Shown: positions 1 through 8,725 of the stretch, piece after piece | Layout: each line of letters opens with the position of its first letter | Numbering within the stretch: the first letter of the stretch is position 1 | From: Cumulibacter sp047975195 | GTDB lineage: Bacteria > Actinomycetota > Actinomycetes > Mycobacteriales > Antricoccaceae | Reading direction: 5' to 3' | NCBI GenBank assembly: GCA_047975195.1 | Contig: JBKEDB010000087.1 | Location: forward strand, 1 to 64,000 | Length of the DNA stretch: 64,000 nucleotides | Translations under genes and position numbers: made by a program | Notes under the pieces: model-generated | The model's database searches: none | Told to the model about the DNA's origin: nothing | The model's input: the letters and a program-made list of their open reading frames with translations, nothing else

Positions 1-2
1 CT

Positions 3-134
3 GAGAGTGTCGTCGACCGCGGGGACCTGCCGAGTTCTGGTCGGCTCCTCGAGGAAGCCAAAACGATCACGCACGAGCAGGCGGAGGCGTACGACAAGAC
101 CGCATACGAACAACTGGCCGCGCACCTCTACTAG
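3..134 (+). CDS. C-terminal end of an unidentified protein (partial)
   Basis: The window opens inside a reading frame that runs from base 3 to the TAG at 132-134 and encodes 43 residues rich in Glu, Lys and Ala, ending in AAHLY. It is in the frame of a real gene rather than the longer overlapping reading frame on the same strand, because its composition is normal for protein and it stops where non-coding sequence begins. I do not recognise the family from so short a tail. The stretch 135-275 that follows holds no gene I can support. Confidence 0.5.
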   Translation, partial: ESVVDRGDLPSSGRLLEEAKTITHEQAEAYDKTAYEQLAAHLY

Positions 135-275
135 CGCTCACAGCGGGGCCGTGAGCAGAGCGCCGACGTTCGCGCGTTGTCCTCGCGAGACCCTGCCCGC
201 GCAGAACCCACTCAGCCGCGAGCCGCTCTGGATCCGGACAGTTCCTGGGTGGTGTGCGCCTGTACGTCACGAAAG

Positions 276-349
276 TGGGGCGGGCGGGGCTCGAACCCGC
301 GACCGGCAGATTATGAGTCCGCTGCTCTAACCAGCTGAGCTACCGCCCC
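276..349 (-). tRNA. tRNA-Met (CAU anticodon); could be tRNA-Ile2
   Basis: The minus strand folds into a full cloverleaf. The acceptor stem GGGGCGG pairs with CCGCCCC, the anticodon stem GCGGA pairs with UCUGC around the loop CUCAUAA, and the T arm is GCGGG-UUCGAGC-CCCGC. The anticodon is CAU and the discriminator base is A. No CCA is encoded, so it must be added by nucleotidyltransferase. A CAU anticodon fits elongator methionine or the lysidine-modified isoleucine tRNA. Initiator is unlikely because the first base pair is G-C rather than the usual mismatch. Confidence 0.93.
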
Positions 350-490
350 ACGCGGCGGTCACCGCCAGATCATCCTAGTGGTGGCCCACAAGGAGACGCA
401 CCCCGCCTACCGAGCAGGACTCGGCAGAAAGTTCGACGCCACCGGCGATGCGCCCGCAACCGGCTATCCGGCAGTTGGCAGAATCGGCGC

Positions 491-1036
491 ATGGCCGACA
501 TCGATCTTGACCTCGACTCCGCAACCGCTTGGCTCGCCCCCGATGAACTGCGTAGTGCCCGCGAGCGCCTACCCATCTTGTACGTCGACGTCGTACCGGT
601 GCGCGCCGACGAGCGTGGGCAGATCGAATCCGTCGGGATCCTGCTTCGCGCCACTACGGACGGACAAATCACCCGCGAATTGGTGTCGGGTCGCGTGCTG
701 TATCACGAGCGGATCCGGGACGCGCTGATGCGTAACCTCGAGAAGGACCTCGGCCCGCTCGCTCTGCCGGAAATCCCGCCGTCGCCGGTGCCGTTCACCG
801 TCGCGGAGTACTTCCCCACCCCGGGCGTCACACCATTCCACGATCCTCGCCAGCATGCAGTCTCACTAGCGTTCATTGTGCCGGTACGCGGCGAGTGTGA
901 GCCGCAGCAGGACACCCTTGACTTGACCTGGCTGACGCCCGAGCACGCGTTGGCGGACGGCGTACTGGCCGATATGGACCGAGGCCATGGCGTGCTGCTG
1001 CGTCAGGCGCTCAGCCATCTCGGCTACGCGCTCTGA
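491..1036 (+). CDS. DUF4916 / NUDIX-like hydrolase family protein
   Basis: This 181-residue protein resembles the actinobacterial family called DUF4916 or NUDIX hydrolase family protein. The middle reads as a beta-rich NUDIX-type fold (LYVDVVPVRADERGQIESVG, then a Pro-rich segment ending in a strand AVSLAFIVPVRGEC). I cannot see a canonical Nudix box (GX5EX7REUXEEXGU), so catalysis is uncertain. The start at 491 gives the length normally seen for the family. It stands alone between tRNA-Met and a convergent methyltransferase gene. Substrate and role are unknown. Confidence 0.7.
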   Translation: MADIDLDLDSATAWLAPDELRSARERLPILYVDVVPVRADERGQIESVGILLRATTDGQITRELVSGRVLYHERIRDALMRNLEKDLGPLALPEIPPSPVPFTVAEYFPTPGVTPFHDPRQHAVSLAFIVPVRGECEPQQDTLDLTWLTPEHALADGVLADMDRGHGVLLRQALSHLGYAL

Positions 1037-1114
1037 GCACTACGTCAAGGCCGACGGACACGACCCATTACCAGCGTTCACCGGCGCCGACGTTTGCCTG
1101 CATCAATTCAGGGT

Positions 1115-1747
1115 TCACAGGCGCCGCAACAGCCAGTAGTCGGCACCGCCGTTCTCCAGATATGGCGCGTTGATCAGCTCGCTGACGATCTCGACCTTCT
1201 CCTCGGCCGCCAACTCGGCGATCCGGGCTGGGTATCCCGCCTCCAACGAATGGGTACGGCGCACGCTGAAAGCGATATGACCGCCACGCTGCGTCAACGA
1301 CAGCAAGGCATCGACACCTTCGATGCCGATATGCCCCAGAGTCAAGGTGCCCGAACAGAGCACCAGATCGTACAGCGGATGCCCGTCGGCTTTGGCGTAT
1401 TCCAGCAGGTCCACATTGCCAAGCACGTCGGCGTACGCCCCGGATTCACGAGCCTTCTGTGCCATGTCTTCGGTCAGGTCGACTCCGGTGATCACCGCAC
1501 TCGGCCGTCGCTGTGTGAACGCCCGACCGACCAACCCGGTCCCGCACCCGGCGTCGAGCGTGCCGGGGGACGCGTTCGGCTCGGTCACCATCGCGGCGAG
1601 ACCAGCGACGATCACCGGTGAGGTGAAGCCCTCGGCGGCCATATCGCCGTCGTAATCTGCTGCCCAGTCGCGGTAGTAACTAGCGATCTTGTCATGGTCG
1701 CCATTCAGTTGCAGTGCACCATCGGCATGTGCGGACGAGTCACTCAT
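1115..1747 (-). CDS. Class I SAM-dependent methyltransferase
   Basis: The 210-residue protein carries the SAM-binding motif I as TLDAGCGTGLVGRAF near residue 64, an acidic motif II (GVDLTEDM) that would hold the ribose hydroxyls, and a motif IV region LYDLVLCSGTLTLGHIG. These define a seven-stranded class I methyltransferase. The N-terminal signature YYRDWAADYD is typical of small-molecule methyltransferases. The substrate cannot be deduced. The gene is monocistronic, convergent with the DUF4916 gene, and lies downstream of the tRNA-Asn terminator. Confidence 0.85.
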   Translation of the reverse strand: MSDSSAHADGALQLNGDHDKIASYYRDWAADYDGDMAAEGFTSPVIVAGLAAMVTEPNASPGTLDAGCGTGLVGRAFTQRRPSAVITGVDLTEDMAQKARESGAYADVLGNVDLLEYAKADGHPLYDLVLCSGTLTLGHIGIEGVDALLSLTQRGGHIAFSVRRTHSLEAGYPARIAELAAEEKVEIVSELINAPYLENGGADYWLLRRL

Positions 1748-1909
1748 CGTTGACTACCTTCCGGTCGACATCCTTCGATGGTCTCGACCGTACCGCCTCA
1801 CGCGGTTCGCTGTTCTGCTGAGAACGCAGGCCTAGAGATCGCTCATCGGCTATAGATCGATAAGCAGCCGCTCACGCTGCGTTTTCAGCAGGAGTCGCGA
1901 CAAACAAGT

Positions 1910-1944
1910 GATGCCCTGACCGCGTTTCCGCAGGTCAGGGCATC
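1910..1944. terminator. Strong hairpin beside tRNA-Asn
   Basis: A perfect 12-13 bp inverted repeat (GATGCCCTGACC ... GGTCAGGGCATC) with a short loop lies 5 nt beyond the 3' end of tRNA-Asn. A TTTTCT run follows on the plus strand. The nearest gene that needs termination here is the minus-strand tRNA-Asn, on whose strand the tail is less U-rich, so I leave the strand open. Confidence 0.8.
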
Positions 1945-1949
1945 TTTTC

Positions 1950-2025
1950 TGGCTCCCCCGGCTGGACTCGAACCAGCAACCGTTCGATTAACAGTCGAAT
2001 GCTCTGCCAATTGAGCTACAGGGGA
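1950..2025 (-). tRNA. tRNA-Asn (GUU)
   Basis: The minus strand gives a cloverleaf with acceptor UCCCCUG pairing with CGGGGGA, anticodon stem UUCGA/UCGAA around loop CUGUUAA (anticodon GUU) and T arm GCUGG-UUCGAGU-CCAGC. The discriminator is G and the terminal CCA is encoded in the DNA, unlike the tRNA-Met gene at 276-349. A strong hairpin follows immediately. Confidence 0.96.
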
Positions 2026-2125
2026 CCGTTGTCATCTGGCGACCGACAAACAGTACCTCACCTCGCTAGACTAGGCCCAGCCACCCCCTCAAAAATGGCG
2101 GAAGCCACCACGGAAGGTCCCTGTA

Positions 2126-2341
2126 ATGCGAAAGCTGCTCATCATTGCCGCGTTCGGCGTCGGCTACGTAGTCGGCACGAAGGCAGGCCGCCAGCGTTAC
2201 GAGCAGATCAAACGGCTCTCGCGCCAGGTCGCCGACAATCCCAAGGTTCAGGGTGTCGCGGGTCTACTGGAGGCTCAGGCAGAGGGCGTGGTGGACACGG
2301 TCCGCGCGAAGGTTCTTCGTGATCCCGCTAGCGACCTCTAG
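2126..2341 (+). CDS. Small YtxH-like membrane-associated protein
   Basis: A 71-residue protein begins with a short hydrophobic helix (LLIIAAFGVGYVVGTKAG) bearing glycines in GxxxG spacing, followed by a basic stretch RQRYEQIKRL and an amphipathic helical tail. This is the layout of YtxH-type small proteins that are common and uncharacterised in actinobacteria. It probably sits in the membrane with the tail in the cytoplasm. It is not in an operon: tRNA-Asn is divergent upstream and the dnaG-linked gene is convergent downstream. Confidence 0.7.
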   Translation: MRKLLIIAAFGVGYVVGTKAGRQRYEQIKRLSRQVADNPKVQGVAGLLEAQAEGVVDTVRAKVLRDPASDL

Positions 2342-2404
2342 ACGCTTCGGCACGCACCACCGCACTCGATAGCGTCCTCGCGAGGTACTTGATCGCGTGG
2401 GCGT

Positions 2405-2932
2405 TCAGAGGTCCGTCGGCTTATGTCGTATCGCTTCGGACTCGACCACGCCCTCTAACTGGACGCGTTCCTCCTCATTGAGCTCACGGTCGTGGTCTAA
2501 CCGGTACTGCCACAGCAGGCCGTCCTGGGCCGTGACCTTGCGGCCGACGATGAGTACTCCCCCGGCAATCGGATAACGCGTACTGGACACCACGGCCGAC
2601 GTCACCCGATCGCGCAACACGGTCGGAACCCCACCGGGCTCGTCGAATTGCAACCGCCACGGCGACGCGTCTCTAATCTGCGAACCCTGCACGACTTCGG
2701 ACTCGACCACGCTCAGCCAGCGCTCTGCCCAGGTCGCTTTGGAGATCTCATGCCAGGGAACTAGACGGTGCTCGCTTTGCCCAACTACATGCAGACCGCG
2801 CGGCGTGGTGACTACGATCTGACCGGTCACTGCCTCCGCCCAGCCGAGCACTCGCTCGTCCTGCGCCAGGTACGTCCGAGCCGATGGCGGCACCGGAGGC
2901 CGCCGCCGGAACAGTCGCCGTAAAAAGCCCAT
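2405..2932 (-). CDS. Conserved hypothetical protein linked to dnaG
   Basis: A 175-residue soluble protein starts with a very basic segment (FLRRLFRRRPPVP) and continues as an alternating beta-strand region (QIVVTTPRGLHVVG, HRLVPWHEISKATW, WRLQFDE), ending in an acidic helical tail. The pattern resembles PH-like or membrane-recruitment folds, but I recognise no named domain. Its ATG overlaps the dnaG stop by one base, so it is translated with dnaG. A partner in this position is common in actinobacteria. Function is unknown. Confidence 0.75.
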   Translation of the reverse strand: MGFLRRLFRRRPPVPPSARTYLAQDERVLGWAEAVTGQIVVTTPRGLHVVGQSEHRLVPWHEISKATWAERWLSVVESEVVQGSQIRDASPWRLQFDEPGGVPTVLRDRVTSAVVSSTRYPIAGGVLIVGRKVTAQDGLLWQYRLDHDRELNEEERVQLEGVVESEAIRHKPTDL

Positions 2933-4854
2933 CAGGTACCTCCTGCCGCTTGCTCACGAAGCCCGCGGGCAAGTTGCTCCATCGTCACCAGTTCACCGAA
3001 CGTCCGCCGGTAGGTCGCGTCGTCCTCGATCGGGTTGATGCGCTGCAGCCGGGATTTGATCTGTGCGATCCGCGCGTGTGCCCGTGGCAACTGCAACGCC
3101 GCAAGGATCGAGGTCACGTATCTAGAATCAGGCCCATCGCCGGGAACGTTTACCGGCTCGACGGCCAACTCGTGCAGCAGCCGCGTTAACACGTCCGCAT
3201 CGTCGCCCTTAATCAACTCGGCCACCTGCGGAACCCACTCCTGCGGACTCGAGGCGCTGTTCACCCCACCCGCTTCCTCAATATATCGGCGAAGTGCCGC
3301 GTACGCCGGAACGCGATAGATATCTTCGCTGGCGACGTCGAACGCGGGCCCGACGAGCGTAGGCGACTGCAGCGCCAACTTCAACGACTCACGTTCGGCC
3401 CAGGTATTCGGGTCGTCCGGTATCGGACGCGCGATGCGATCGGCATTCGTCTCCTCGCGCTGATCCGCGACTTCTGCGGCGGCTGCTCGCCGGCCTGCAC
3501 GTGGCTGCGCTACCGGTCGCCAGGACCGCACCCGCGCCACGATCCGGTTGGGATCGTCCACACCGACCAATCCAGCCAACCGACGCGCATACTCGGTTCG
3601 CAGTGCAATATCTTTGATCTGCGCCACGAGCGGAATGGTCTCATCGAGCGCGGCCACTCGGCCCTCGACAGTGTCGAGATTGTGCAACCGCAGTCGCGAG
3701 GTGATTGCGAACTCGACCAGCGGCTGGCGGCGCGCGATCGGGTCACGCACTGCGGCATCCCCTGAGTCCTGGCGCAACTCGCACGGATCGCGACCGTCCG
3801 GCTCGACAGCCACGAACGTCTGCGCGGTGAACTTCTGATCGTCGGAGAATGCTTTGAGAGCAGCCTTCTGGCCTGCTTCGTCGCCGTCGAAAACGAAAAT
3901 GACCTCCCCGCGGAACACATCACTGTCCATCAGCAACTGGCGGATCACCGCAATATGCTCGGACCCGAATGCCGTGCCGCAGGACGCAACCGCCGTGGGT
4001 ATGCCGGCGAGATGGCAGGCCATCACGTCCGTGTAGCCCTCGACCACGACGACCTGGCGGCTCTTCGCGATCTCGCGCCGCGCCTTCTCCAACCCGAACA
4101 ACACCGTGCTTTTCTTGTACAGCGGCGTTTCCGACGTATTGAGATACTTGGCCTCACTGGAGTCATCGTCGAACAATCGGCGCGCGCCGAAACCGATGGG
4201 ATCACCGTGGCGATCGAAAATCGGCCAGATGAGTCGTTTGCGAAATCGATCAATCAGCGTGCCGCGCGAGGATCTGCGCGCCAGATCCGCAGTCAACAGC
4301 TCCTTCTCGGTGAACCCCATGCCGCGTAGGTGGCGCACCAACATATCCCACGAGTCAGGCGCAAACCCGCACGAAAAGTCCAGCGCCGCTTGCTGCGTGA
4401 ACCCCCGCTCAGCAAGGAAAGCGCGCGCGGTCGAGGCCGCCCCAGGCTCGCCGAGCTGTGCGACGAAGAACTCGACCGCGGCCTTGTTCGCCGCCACTAG
4501 TCGTTGCCGCTGCCCCGGCTGGCGCTGACCGCCGGCCGGGCCACCGCTTTGTTCGTATCGCAGCTGAAGCCCGGCGCGATCCGCCAATTGTTCGACGGCC
4601 TCGGCGAAGCCGACATGCTCCATCTTCTGCACGAAGGAAATAACGTCGCCAGATTCGCCGCATCCGAAGCAGTAGAACAGTCCGCGGCCCGGCGACACGC
4701 TGAACGACGGTGTCTTCTCGTCGTGGAACGGGCACAGGCCCTTCATGTTCCCGCCACCGGCATTGCGCAGAGTGACGTACTCTCCGATCACATCGGCGAT
4801 CGAGGCTCGCTCACGGACCTCACGTATGTCCTCGTTCTTGATCAATCCCGCCAC
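2932..4854 (-). CDS. dnaG: DNA primase
   Basis: A 640-residue primase that makes RNA primers at the replication fork. The N-terminal CHC2 zinc finger is visible (C41, H44, C62, C65 in CPFHDEKTPSF and FYCFGCGESGD). The catalytic TOPRIM core follows, with the glutamate motif VVVVEGYTDVM and the metal-binding FVFDGDEAGQKAALKAF. The C-terminal helical part that binds DnaB helicase is present. Length is normal. It lies 4 nt downstream of dgt and overlaps the following hypothetical gene, so the three probably form one transcript. Confidence 0.98.
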   Translation of the reverse strand: MAGLIKNEDIREVRERASIADVIGEYVTLRNAGGGNMKGLCPFHDEKTPSFSVSPGRGLFYCFGCGESGDVISFVQKMEHVGFAEAVEQLADRAGLQLRYEQSGGPAGGQRQPGQRQRLVAANKAAVEFFVAQLGEPGAASTARAFLAERGFTQQAALDFSCGFAPDSWDMLVRHLRGMGFTEKELLTADLARRSSRGTLIDRFRKRLIWPIFDRHGDPIGFGARRLFDDDSSEAKYLNTSETPLYKKSTVLFGLEKARREIAKSRQVVVVEGYTDVMACHLAGIPTAVASCGTAFGSEHIAVIRQLLMDSDVFRGEVIFVFDGDEAGQKAALKAFSDDQKFTAQTFVAVEPDGRDPCELRQDSGDAAVRDPIARRQPLVEFAITSRLRLHNLDTVEGRVAALDETIPLVAQIKDIALRTEYARRLAGLVGVDDPNRIVARVRSWRPVAQPRAGRRAAAAEVADQREETNADRIARPIPDDPNTWAERESLKLALQSPTLVGPAFDVASEDIYRVPAYAALRRYIEEAGGVNSASSPQEWVPQVAELIKGDDADVLTRLLHELAVEPVNVPGDGPDSRYVTSILAALQLPRAHARIAQIKSRLQRINPIEDDATYRRTFGELVTMEQLARGLREQAAGGT

Positions 4855-4858
4855 CTCG

Positions 4859-6115
4859 TCACCCGCCCCCGCACATACGCTTCCACCACGTGATCGCCGC
4901 GTTGTCCGTTAGCTCAGCGACCTGATCGATGATCGCTCGTAACCGGTCGGCGTCACTATCCGCGTGCCGGTAACTCTCGACGTGCTGATCACGCAACTGC
5001 GATGGCTGCTCGCGTAAGACCGCGACGAGTTCGCGAAGTAGTTGCCGCTGCCACGCCTGCAACGTTGCCGCACCCTCACGCTGCATCACATATCGATAGG
5101 CAGTAGCTTTCAGCAACGCACATTCGGCCTGTACGCGCTCCGGCACCTGCAGATCCGCGGCATACCTGCTCAACTCACCCGCACCGTACTTCTCGCGGGT
5201 CGCTCGGATCGCTGCGGTGGAGAACCGACCGAGCAGTTCGCTGGTGGCTCGCTTCAACGCCACTCGGCCGCGTCGGGATGATCCGATGGACGCGCCGTAC
5301 GCCGCGACTTCAGCCAGCACCGGCAACCGAAGCAGCCCGCCGAGCACGTCGGCGAGCGCGGATGTGTCGATAGCCAGATACTCCTGGGCGGCGATCCGGC
5401 AGACCTCCGCGACCTCGCCTGCATCCGTGAGTCGCGACAGATCGATCAGGCCCGTCATCACACCGTCTTCGACATCGTGCACGGAATACGCGACATCGTC
5501 GGACCAGTCCATTACCTGCGCTTCCATGCAGGAACGTTCGCCGAGATCGGCGGATCGGGCCCACGTGAACTGTGGCAGATCGTCGGCGTATACGCCGAAC
5601 TTCCGACGGCCGGCCGGGCGCGCCCAAGGGTATTTACAGGTCGCATCCAGCGATGCGCGCGTCAGGTTCAGCCCGACGCTGGCCTCACCATCAAGCACCT
5701 TGGATTCCAGCCGACACACCACGCGCAGCGTCTGAGCATTGCCCTCGAAGCCACCGCACTCTTGTGATACCTCGTCCAACGCGCTTTCGCCGTTGTGACC
5801 GAACGGCGGGTGTCCCAGATCGTGCGCGAGCCCGGCAGCGTCGGCGATGTCGGGATCGACCCCGAGCGCAGCACCCATCTCACGGGCGATCTGTGCGACC
5901 TCGAGCGAGTGGGTCAATCGAGTCCTAGGGAAGTCGTCCTCCCCAGGCACGACCACTTGAGTCTTACCGGCCAAACGCCGGAACGCCGCCGAATGCAGAA
6001 TCCGAGCTCGGTCGCGGGCAAACTCCGAGCGCGTGCCCGGATCCTCTCCAGTGAAATAGCTGGTCTTGGGCTGTTCGGTAACGAAACGCTGCACATCGGC
6101 GGCCGTATAACTCAC
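4859..6115 (-). CDS. dgt: dGTPase-like HD-domain triphosphohydrolase
   Basis: A 418-residue member of the deoxyguanosinetriphosphate triphosphohydrolase family, which removes triphosphate from dNTPs. The HD metal site is seen in RTRLTHSLEVAQIA and GLAHDLGHPPFGHNGE, with the family's N-terminal EYARDRARILHS-like segment (SEFARDRARILHSAAFRRL). Translation starts at a GTG that directly abuts the TAG of the upstream YdcF-like gene. Location next to dnaG is typical of actinobacteria and suggests a link between nucleotide pools and replication. Substrate specificity among dNTPs cannot be read from sequence. Confidence 0.94.
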   Translation of the reverse strand: MSYTAADVQRFVTEQPKTSYFTGEDPGTRSEFARDRARILHSAAFRRLAGKTQVVVPGEDDFPRTRLTHSLEVAQIAREMGAALGVDPDIADAAGLAHDLGHPPFGHNGESALDEVSQECGGFEGNAQTLRVVCRLESKVLDGEASVGLNLTRASLDATCKYPWARPAGRRKFGVYADDLPQFTWARSADLGERSCMEAQVMDWSDDVAYSVHDVEDGVMTGLIDLSRLTDAGEVAEVCRIAAQEYLAIDTSALADVLGGLLRLPVLAEVAAYGASIGSSRRGRVALKRATSELLGRFSTAAIRATREKYGAGELSRYAADLQVPERVQAECALLKATAYRYVMQREGAATLQAWQRQLLRELVAVLREQPSQLRDQHVESYRHADSDADRLRAIIDQVAELTDNAAITWWKRMCGGG

Positions 6116-6736
6116 CTACACCGCCATCCCGGTCTCCGGTGAACCGCCGAACAACCCGTAATACAGCAGCGCCCCGGTCTCCCGGACGATGTACTTCAGT
6201 TGCGTCTCCCGCGTCTGCACGGCGGGCCCTGCTCGGGTCGGTGAACCGTAAGTAGTAATGCCCTGATCGGCAATCATGGTCATCGCCCGCAATGTATGCG
6301 GCGGATCAGTCACCACGATCGCGTCGTCGAAACCGCGCTCGTCATAGACAGGCACGAGCGCTTCAGCGCTGGTGAGAGTATTCGAGCCAGACTCCACCGC
6401 GATGACCGCGTCCTCGGGGACGCCGCCGGACTCAACCAGCCATTTCTTGCCGGCGCTCGCCTCCGTATACACGTCGCCTGCTTGATTTCCGCCCACGGTG
6501 ACGATCGTATCTGCGTAGCCGTCACGCCACAGGTCGAGCGCATGCTGCAGCCGCCACTGGAATACCGGCGAGGGTTCGCCGTCGTACTGCGCCGCCCCAA
6601 GTACGACGATGGAGTCGGCGCGATGCGTATCGGTGTCCCGAGCTACTTTCCAGACGGCGAACGCGACGCCGAAGGTCGCTAGCATACATCCGACCAGCAG
6701 CCCGGCGAGAATACGGGCGAAGAACCTGCCGATCAC
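6116..6736 (-). CDS. YdcF/SanA family membrane protein (DUF218)
   Basis: A 206-residue protein with one N-terminal membrane helix (ILAGLLVGCMLATFGVAFAVW) and a DUF218 domain beginning ADSIVVLGAAQYDGEPSPVFQWRL. It continues with DTIVTVGGNQAGD, the ES(G)SNT element and the DDAIVVTDPPHTLRA strand typical of the family. SanA and YdcF relatives are linked to envelope integrity, but the biochemical role is unclear. It abuts dgt with no gap. Confidence 0.87.
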   Translation of the reverse strand: MIGRFFARILAGLLVGCMLATFGVAFAVWKVARDTDTHRADSIVVLGAAQYDGEPSPVFQWRLQHALDLWRDGYADTIVTVGGNQAGDVYTEASAGKKWLVESGGVPEDAVIAVESGSNTLTSAEALVPVYDERGFDDAIVVTDPPHTLRAMTMIADQGITTYGSPTRAGPAVQTRETQLKYIVRETGALLYYGLFGGSPETGMAV

Positions 6737-6811
6737 GCTGCTACTCCGATCCCGCAGTGGTGTGCCACGTCCCAGTCTATGGCGAGTGCCTGGTGAGTCG
6801 ATGAAGGTACG

Positions 6812-7939
6812 TCAGCCACCAGAAACGTCGATCTCAGCGCCGAACGGCACGGCGCAACTGTCCCGGTCCGCCAACCACCCCTCCGGCAGCGTCACCTTGC
6901 GTGTCCCGGTCGAGCGGCCCCTGGCCAGCCCGAGGATGCTCAGTGGGTACGGCTGGTCACCATGCGCCTGTAGAAGTCCGTCCAGCAGGTCATCGAGGTC
7001 GCGCAGACTTCCGATCAGCCCGAGCTTTTGCCGGACCTCCGAACCTGCGCGAAACCCCTTCAGGTACCACGAGACGTGCTTGCGGAAGTCGCGCGTGCCA
7101 CGAGACTCGCCCAGATCCTCCACCATGTACGACGCATGTTCACGCATCGTGTCGGCGACCTCGGACAGTGACGGCCGCATCCGCTCACTCGACCCGGCGA
7201 AGGCGTTCGCGAGGTCGGCGAACAGCCACGGCCGCCCTAAGCAGCCACGGCCGACAACGACCCCTGCGCAGCCGGTCTGTGCCACCATCGCCAGCGCGTC
7301 ATCGGCCTCCCAGATGTCACCGTTGCCGAGCACCGGCACATCGAGTTCATTGACGAGCATGGTGATCGCGTTCCAGTCGGCGGTCCCGCCGTACATCTGC
7401 GCAGTAGTCCTCCCATGCAGCGCGACCGCCTGTACGCCCTCCTCTTGCGCGGCGCGACCCGCCTCCAGGAAGGTGAGGTGCTCGTGATCGATGCCCATCC
7501 GCATTTTCACGGTGACCGGCACCCGGCCGTCCGCGGCGTGTACGGCCGCGCCCACGATGGCGCGAAAAAGATTGCGCCGCCACGGCAGAGCGGCGCCGCC
7601 ACCCTTGCGGGTCACCTTGGGTACCGGGCACCCCATGTTGAGGTCGATGTGATCGGCACGGTCCTCGTCAACCAGGATGCGCACAGCAGTCGCAACGATC
7701 GCCGGGTCCGTGGCATATAGCTGTACCGATCGCGGCGTTTCGCTGGGGTGGAACCGCAACATGTCCATCGTCAACGGCGTGCGTTCGACCAGCGCGCGAG
7801 TCGTGATCATCTCCGAGACGTATAACCCGGCGCCGTACTGCCGGCAGACCCGTCGGTACGCGCTCGTGGTGATCCCGGCCATCGGCGCGAGCACGACGGG
7901 AGGGTCAACTGGAATCGCACCGAAACTGAGAGCCTTCAT
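6812..7939 (-). CDS. dusB: tRNA-dihydrouridine synthase
   Basis: A 375-residue FMN enzyme that reduces specific uridines of tRNA to dihydrouridine. The TIM barrel begins PVVLAPMAGITTSAYRRVCR. The signature LNMGCPVPKVTRKGGGAAL contains the catalytic cysteine, and the FMN-phosphate site is seen in VPVLGNGDIWEADDALAM and GCAGVVVGRGCLGRPWLF. I chose the ATG at 7939, which overlaps the upstream stop as ATGA; the frame is open further upstream but that part overlaps another gene and is not DUS-like. The C-terminal tRNA-binding part is complete. Confidence 0.95.
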   Translation of the reverse strand: MKALSFGAIPVDPPVVLAPMAGITTSAYRRVCRQYGAGLYVSEMITTRALVERTPLTMDMLRFHPSETPRSVQLYATDPAIVATAVRILVDEDRADHIDLNMGCPVPKVTRKGGGAALPWRRNLFRAIVGAAVHAADGRVPVTVKMRMGIDHEHLTFLEAGRAAQEEGVQAVALHGRTTAQMYGGTADWNAITMLVNELDVPVLGNGDIWEADDALAMVAQTGCAGVVVGRGCLGRPWLFADLANAFAGSSERMRPSLSEVADTMREHASYMVEDLGESRGTRDFRKHVSWYLKGFRAGSEVRQKLGLIGSLRDLDDLLDGLLQAHGDQPYPLSILGLARGRSTGTRKVTLPEGWLADRDSCAVPFGAEIDVSGG

Positions 7940-8679
7940 CGCATCCATGTCAGCGTGTCCGAACCGTCGCGCCATTGAACTCCGCGCACATCGAGCTGTG
8001 TGGCGATGAGGTAAAACGTGTGCCCGGCCACCGTCTCTTCGGGCATGACCGCGCCATCGCGAAATCCCGGATGGGTCGCAACCTCGGCGGGCGCTGCCAG
8101 ATGTACGCCGCCACCGCTGTCGATCACGCACAGACCGCGCGAGGGACCGATCTCCACCGGCTCATTTCCTTTATTGGTAAATAGCGCTCCGACGACAACA
8201 GATGCGTATCCCTCGGGAATCTGCAGCCCCGCCTCGATGAACACCTCATCGGCCGGGTGCTGAACCGCCAACACGCGCCATCCGGCGCGCAGACCGAAAC
8301 TCCCGTCGCCCTCCAACAGGTCGCCGACCTTGCCTGAACGAGGCTCTAAGAGCTCGTCTTGGCTTAGCGTCCCGCTGGACTCAGCGGCCGAAGGTGCAGG
8401 CTGCTCTGTCCGTGTCCCGCTCGGCGGCGGTGGCGGTGGCGGTGCGTGATACCCCGGAGGGGGCCCCTGCGGCCTCCGAGGCCCCGGGTGCGGTGCGGGC
8501 GGCGGACACTGCGGCCTGCCGTACCCCGGCGGGGGACCCTGCTGCGGGTATGGCTGCGGACGGTATCCGGGCGGAGGTCCCTGCGGCGGGTACCCAGGAT
8601 GCCTACCCGGTCCAGGACCCGGCGATGGGTATCCCCGCGGGGGGCCGTAGCCCGGTGGCGGACCGTAGGTCATTGGCAC
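7936..8679 (-). CDS. Proline/glycine-rich protein with a C-terminal beta-sandwich-like domain
   Basis: The first 85 or so residues are a low-complexity run of GPPPGY-like repeats ending in a run of seven prolines, followed by a short acidic linker. Residues from about 120 on look like a globular beta-rich domain resembling DUF4352 or telokin-like domains (WRVLAVQHP, YASVVVGALFTNKGNEPVEIGP, HTFYLIATQLDVRGVQW). There is no signal peptide or membrane helix, so it is apparently cytoplasmic. It is translationally coupled to dusB (ATGA). ATG codons at 8679 and 8673 are both possible starts. Function is unknown. Confidence 0.75.
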   Translation of the reverse strand: MPMTYGPPPGYGPPRGYPSPGPGPGRHPGYPPQGPPPGYRPQPYPQQGPPPGYGRPQCPPPAPHPGPRRPQGPPPGYHAPPPPPPPSGTRTEQPAPSAAESSGTLSQDELLEPRSGKVGDLLEGDGSFGLRAGWRVLAVQHPADEVFIEAGLQIPEGYASVVVGALFTNKGNEPVEIGPSRGLCVIDSGGGVHLAAPAEVATHPGFRDGAVMPEETVAGHTFYLIATQLDVRGVQWRDGSDTLTWMR

Positions 8680-8725
8680 TCCCCTCCATTGCGAATGTGC
8701 GTCTACGTGCTGATCTCGGATCCCG

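Noticed and set aside
7940..8131. N-terminal extension of dusB
   Set aside because: The frame is open upstream of 7939, but these 64 codons overlap the proline-rich gene and do not look like a DUS protein; the ATGA-coupled start is better.
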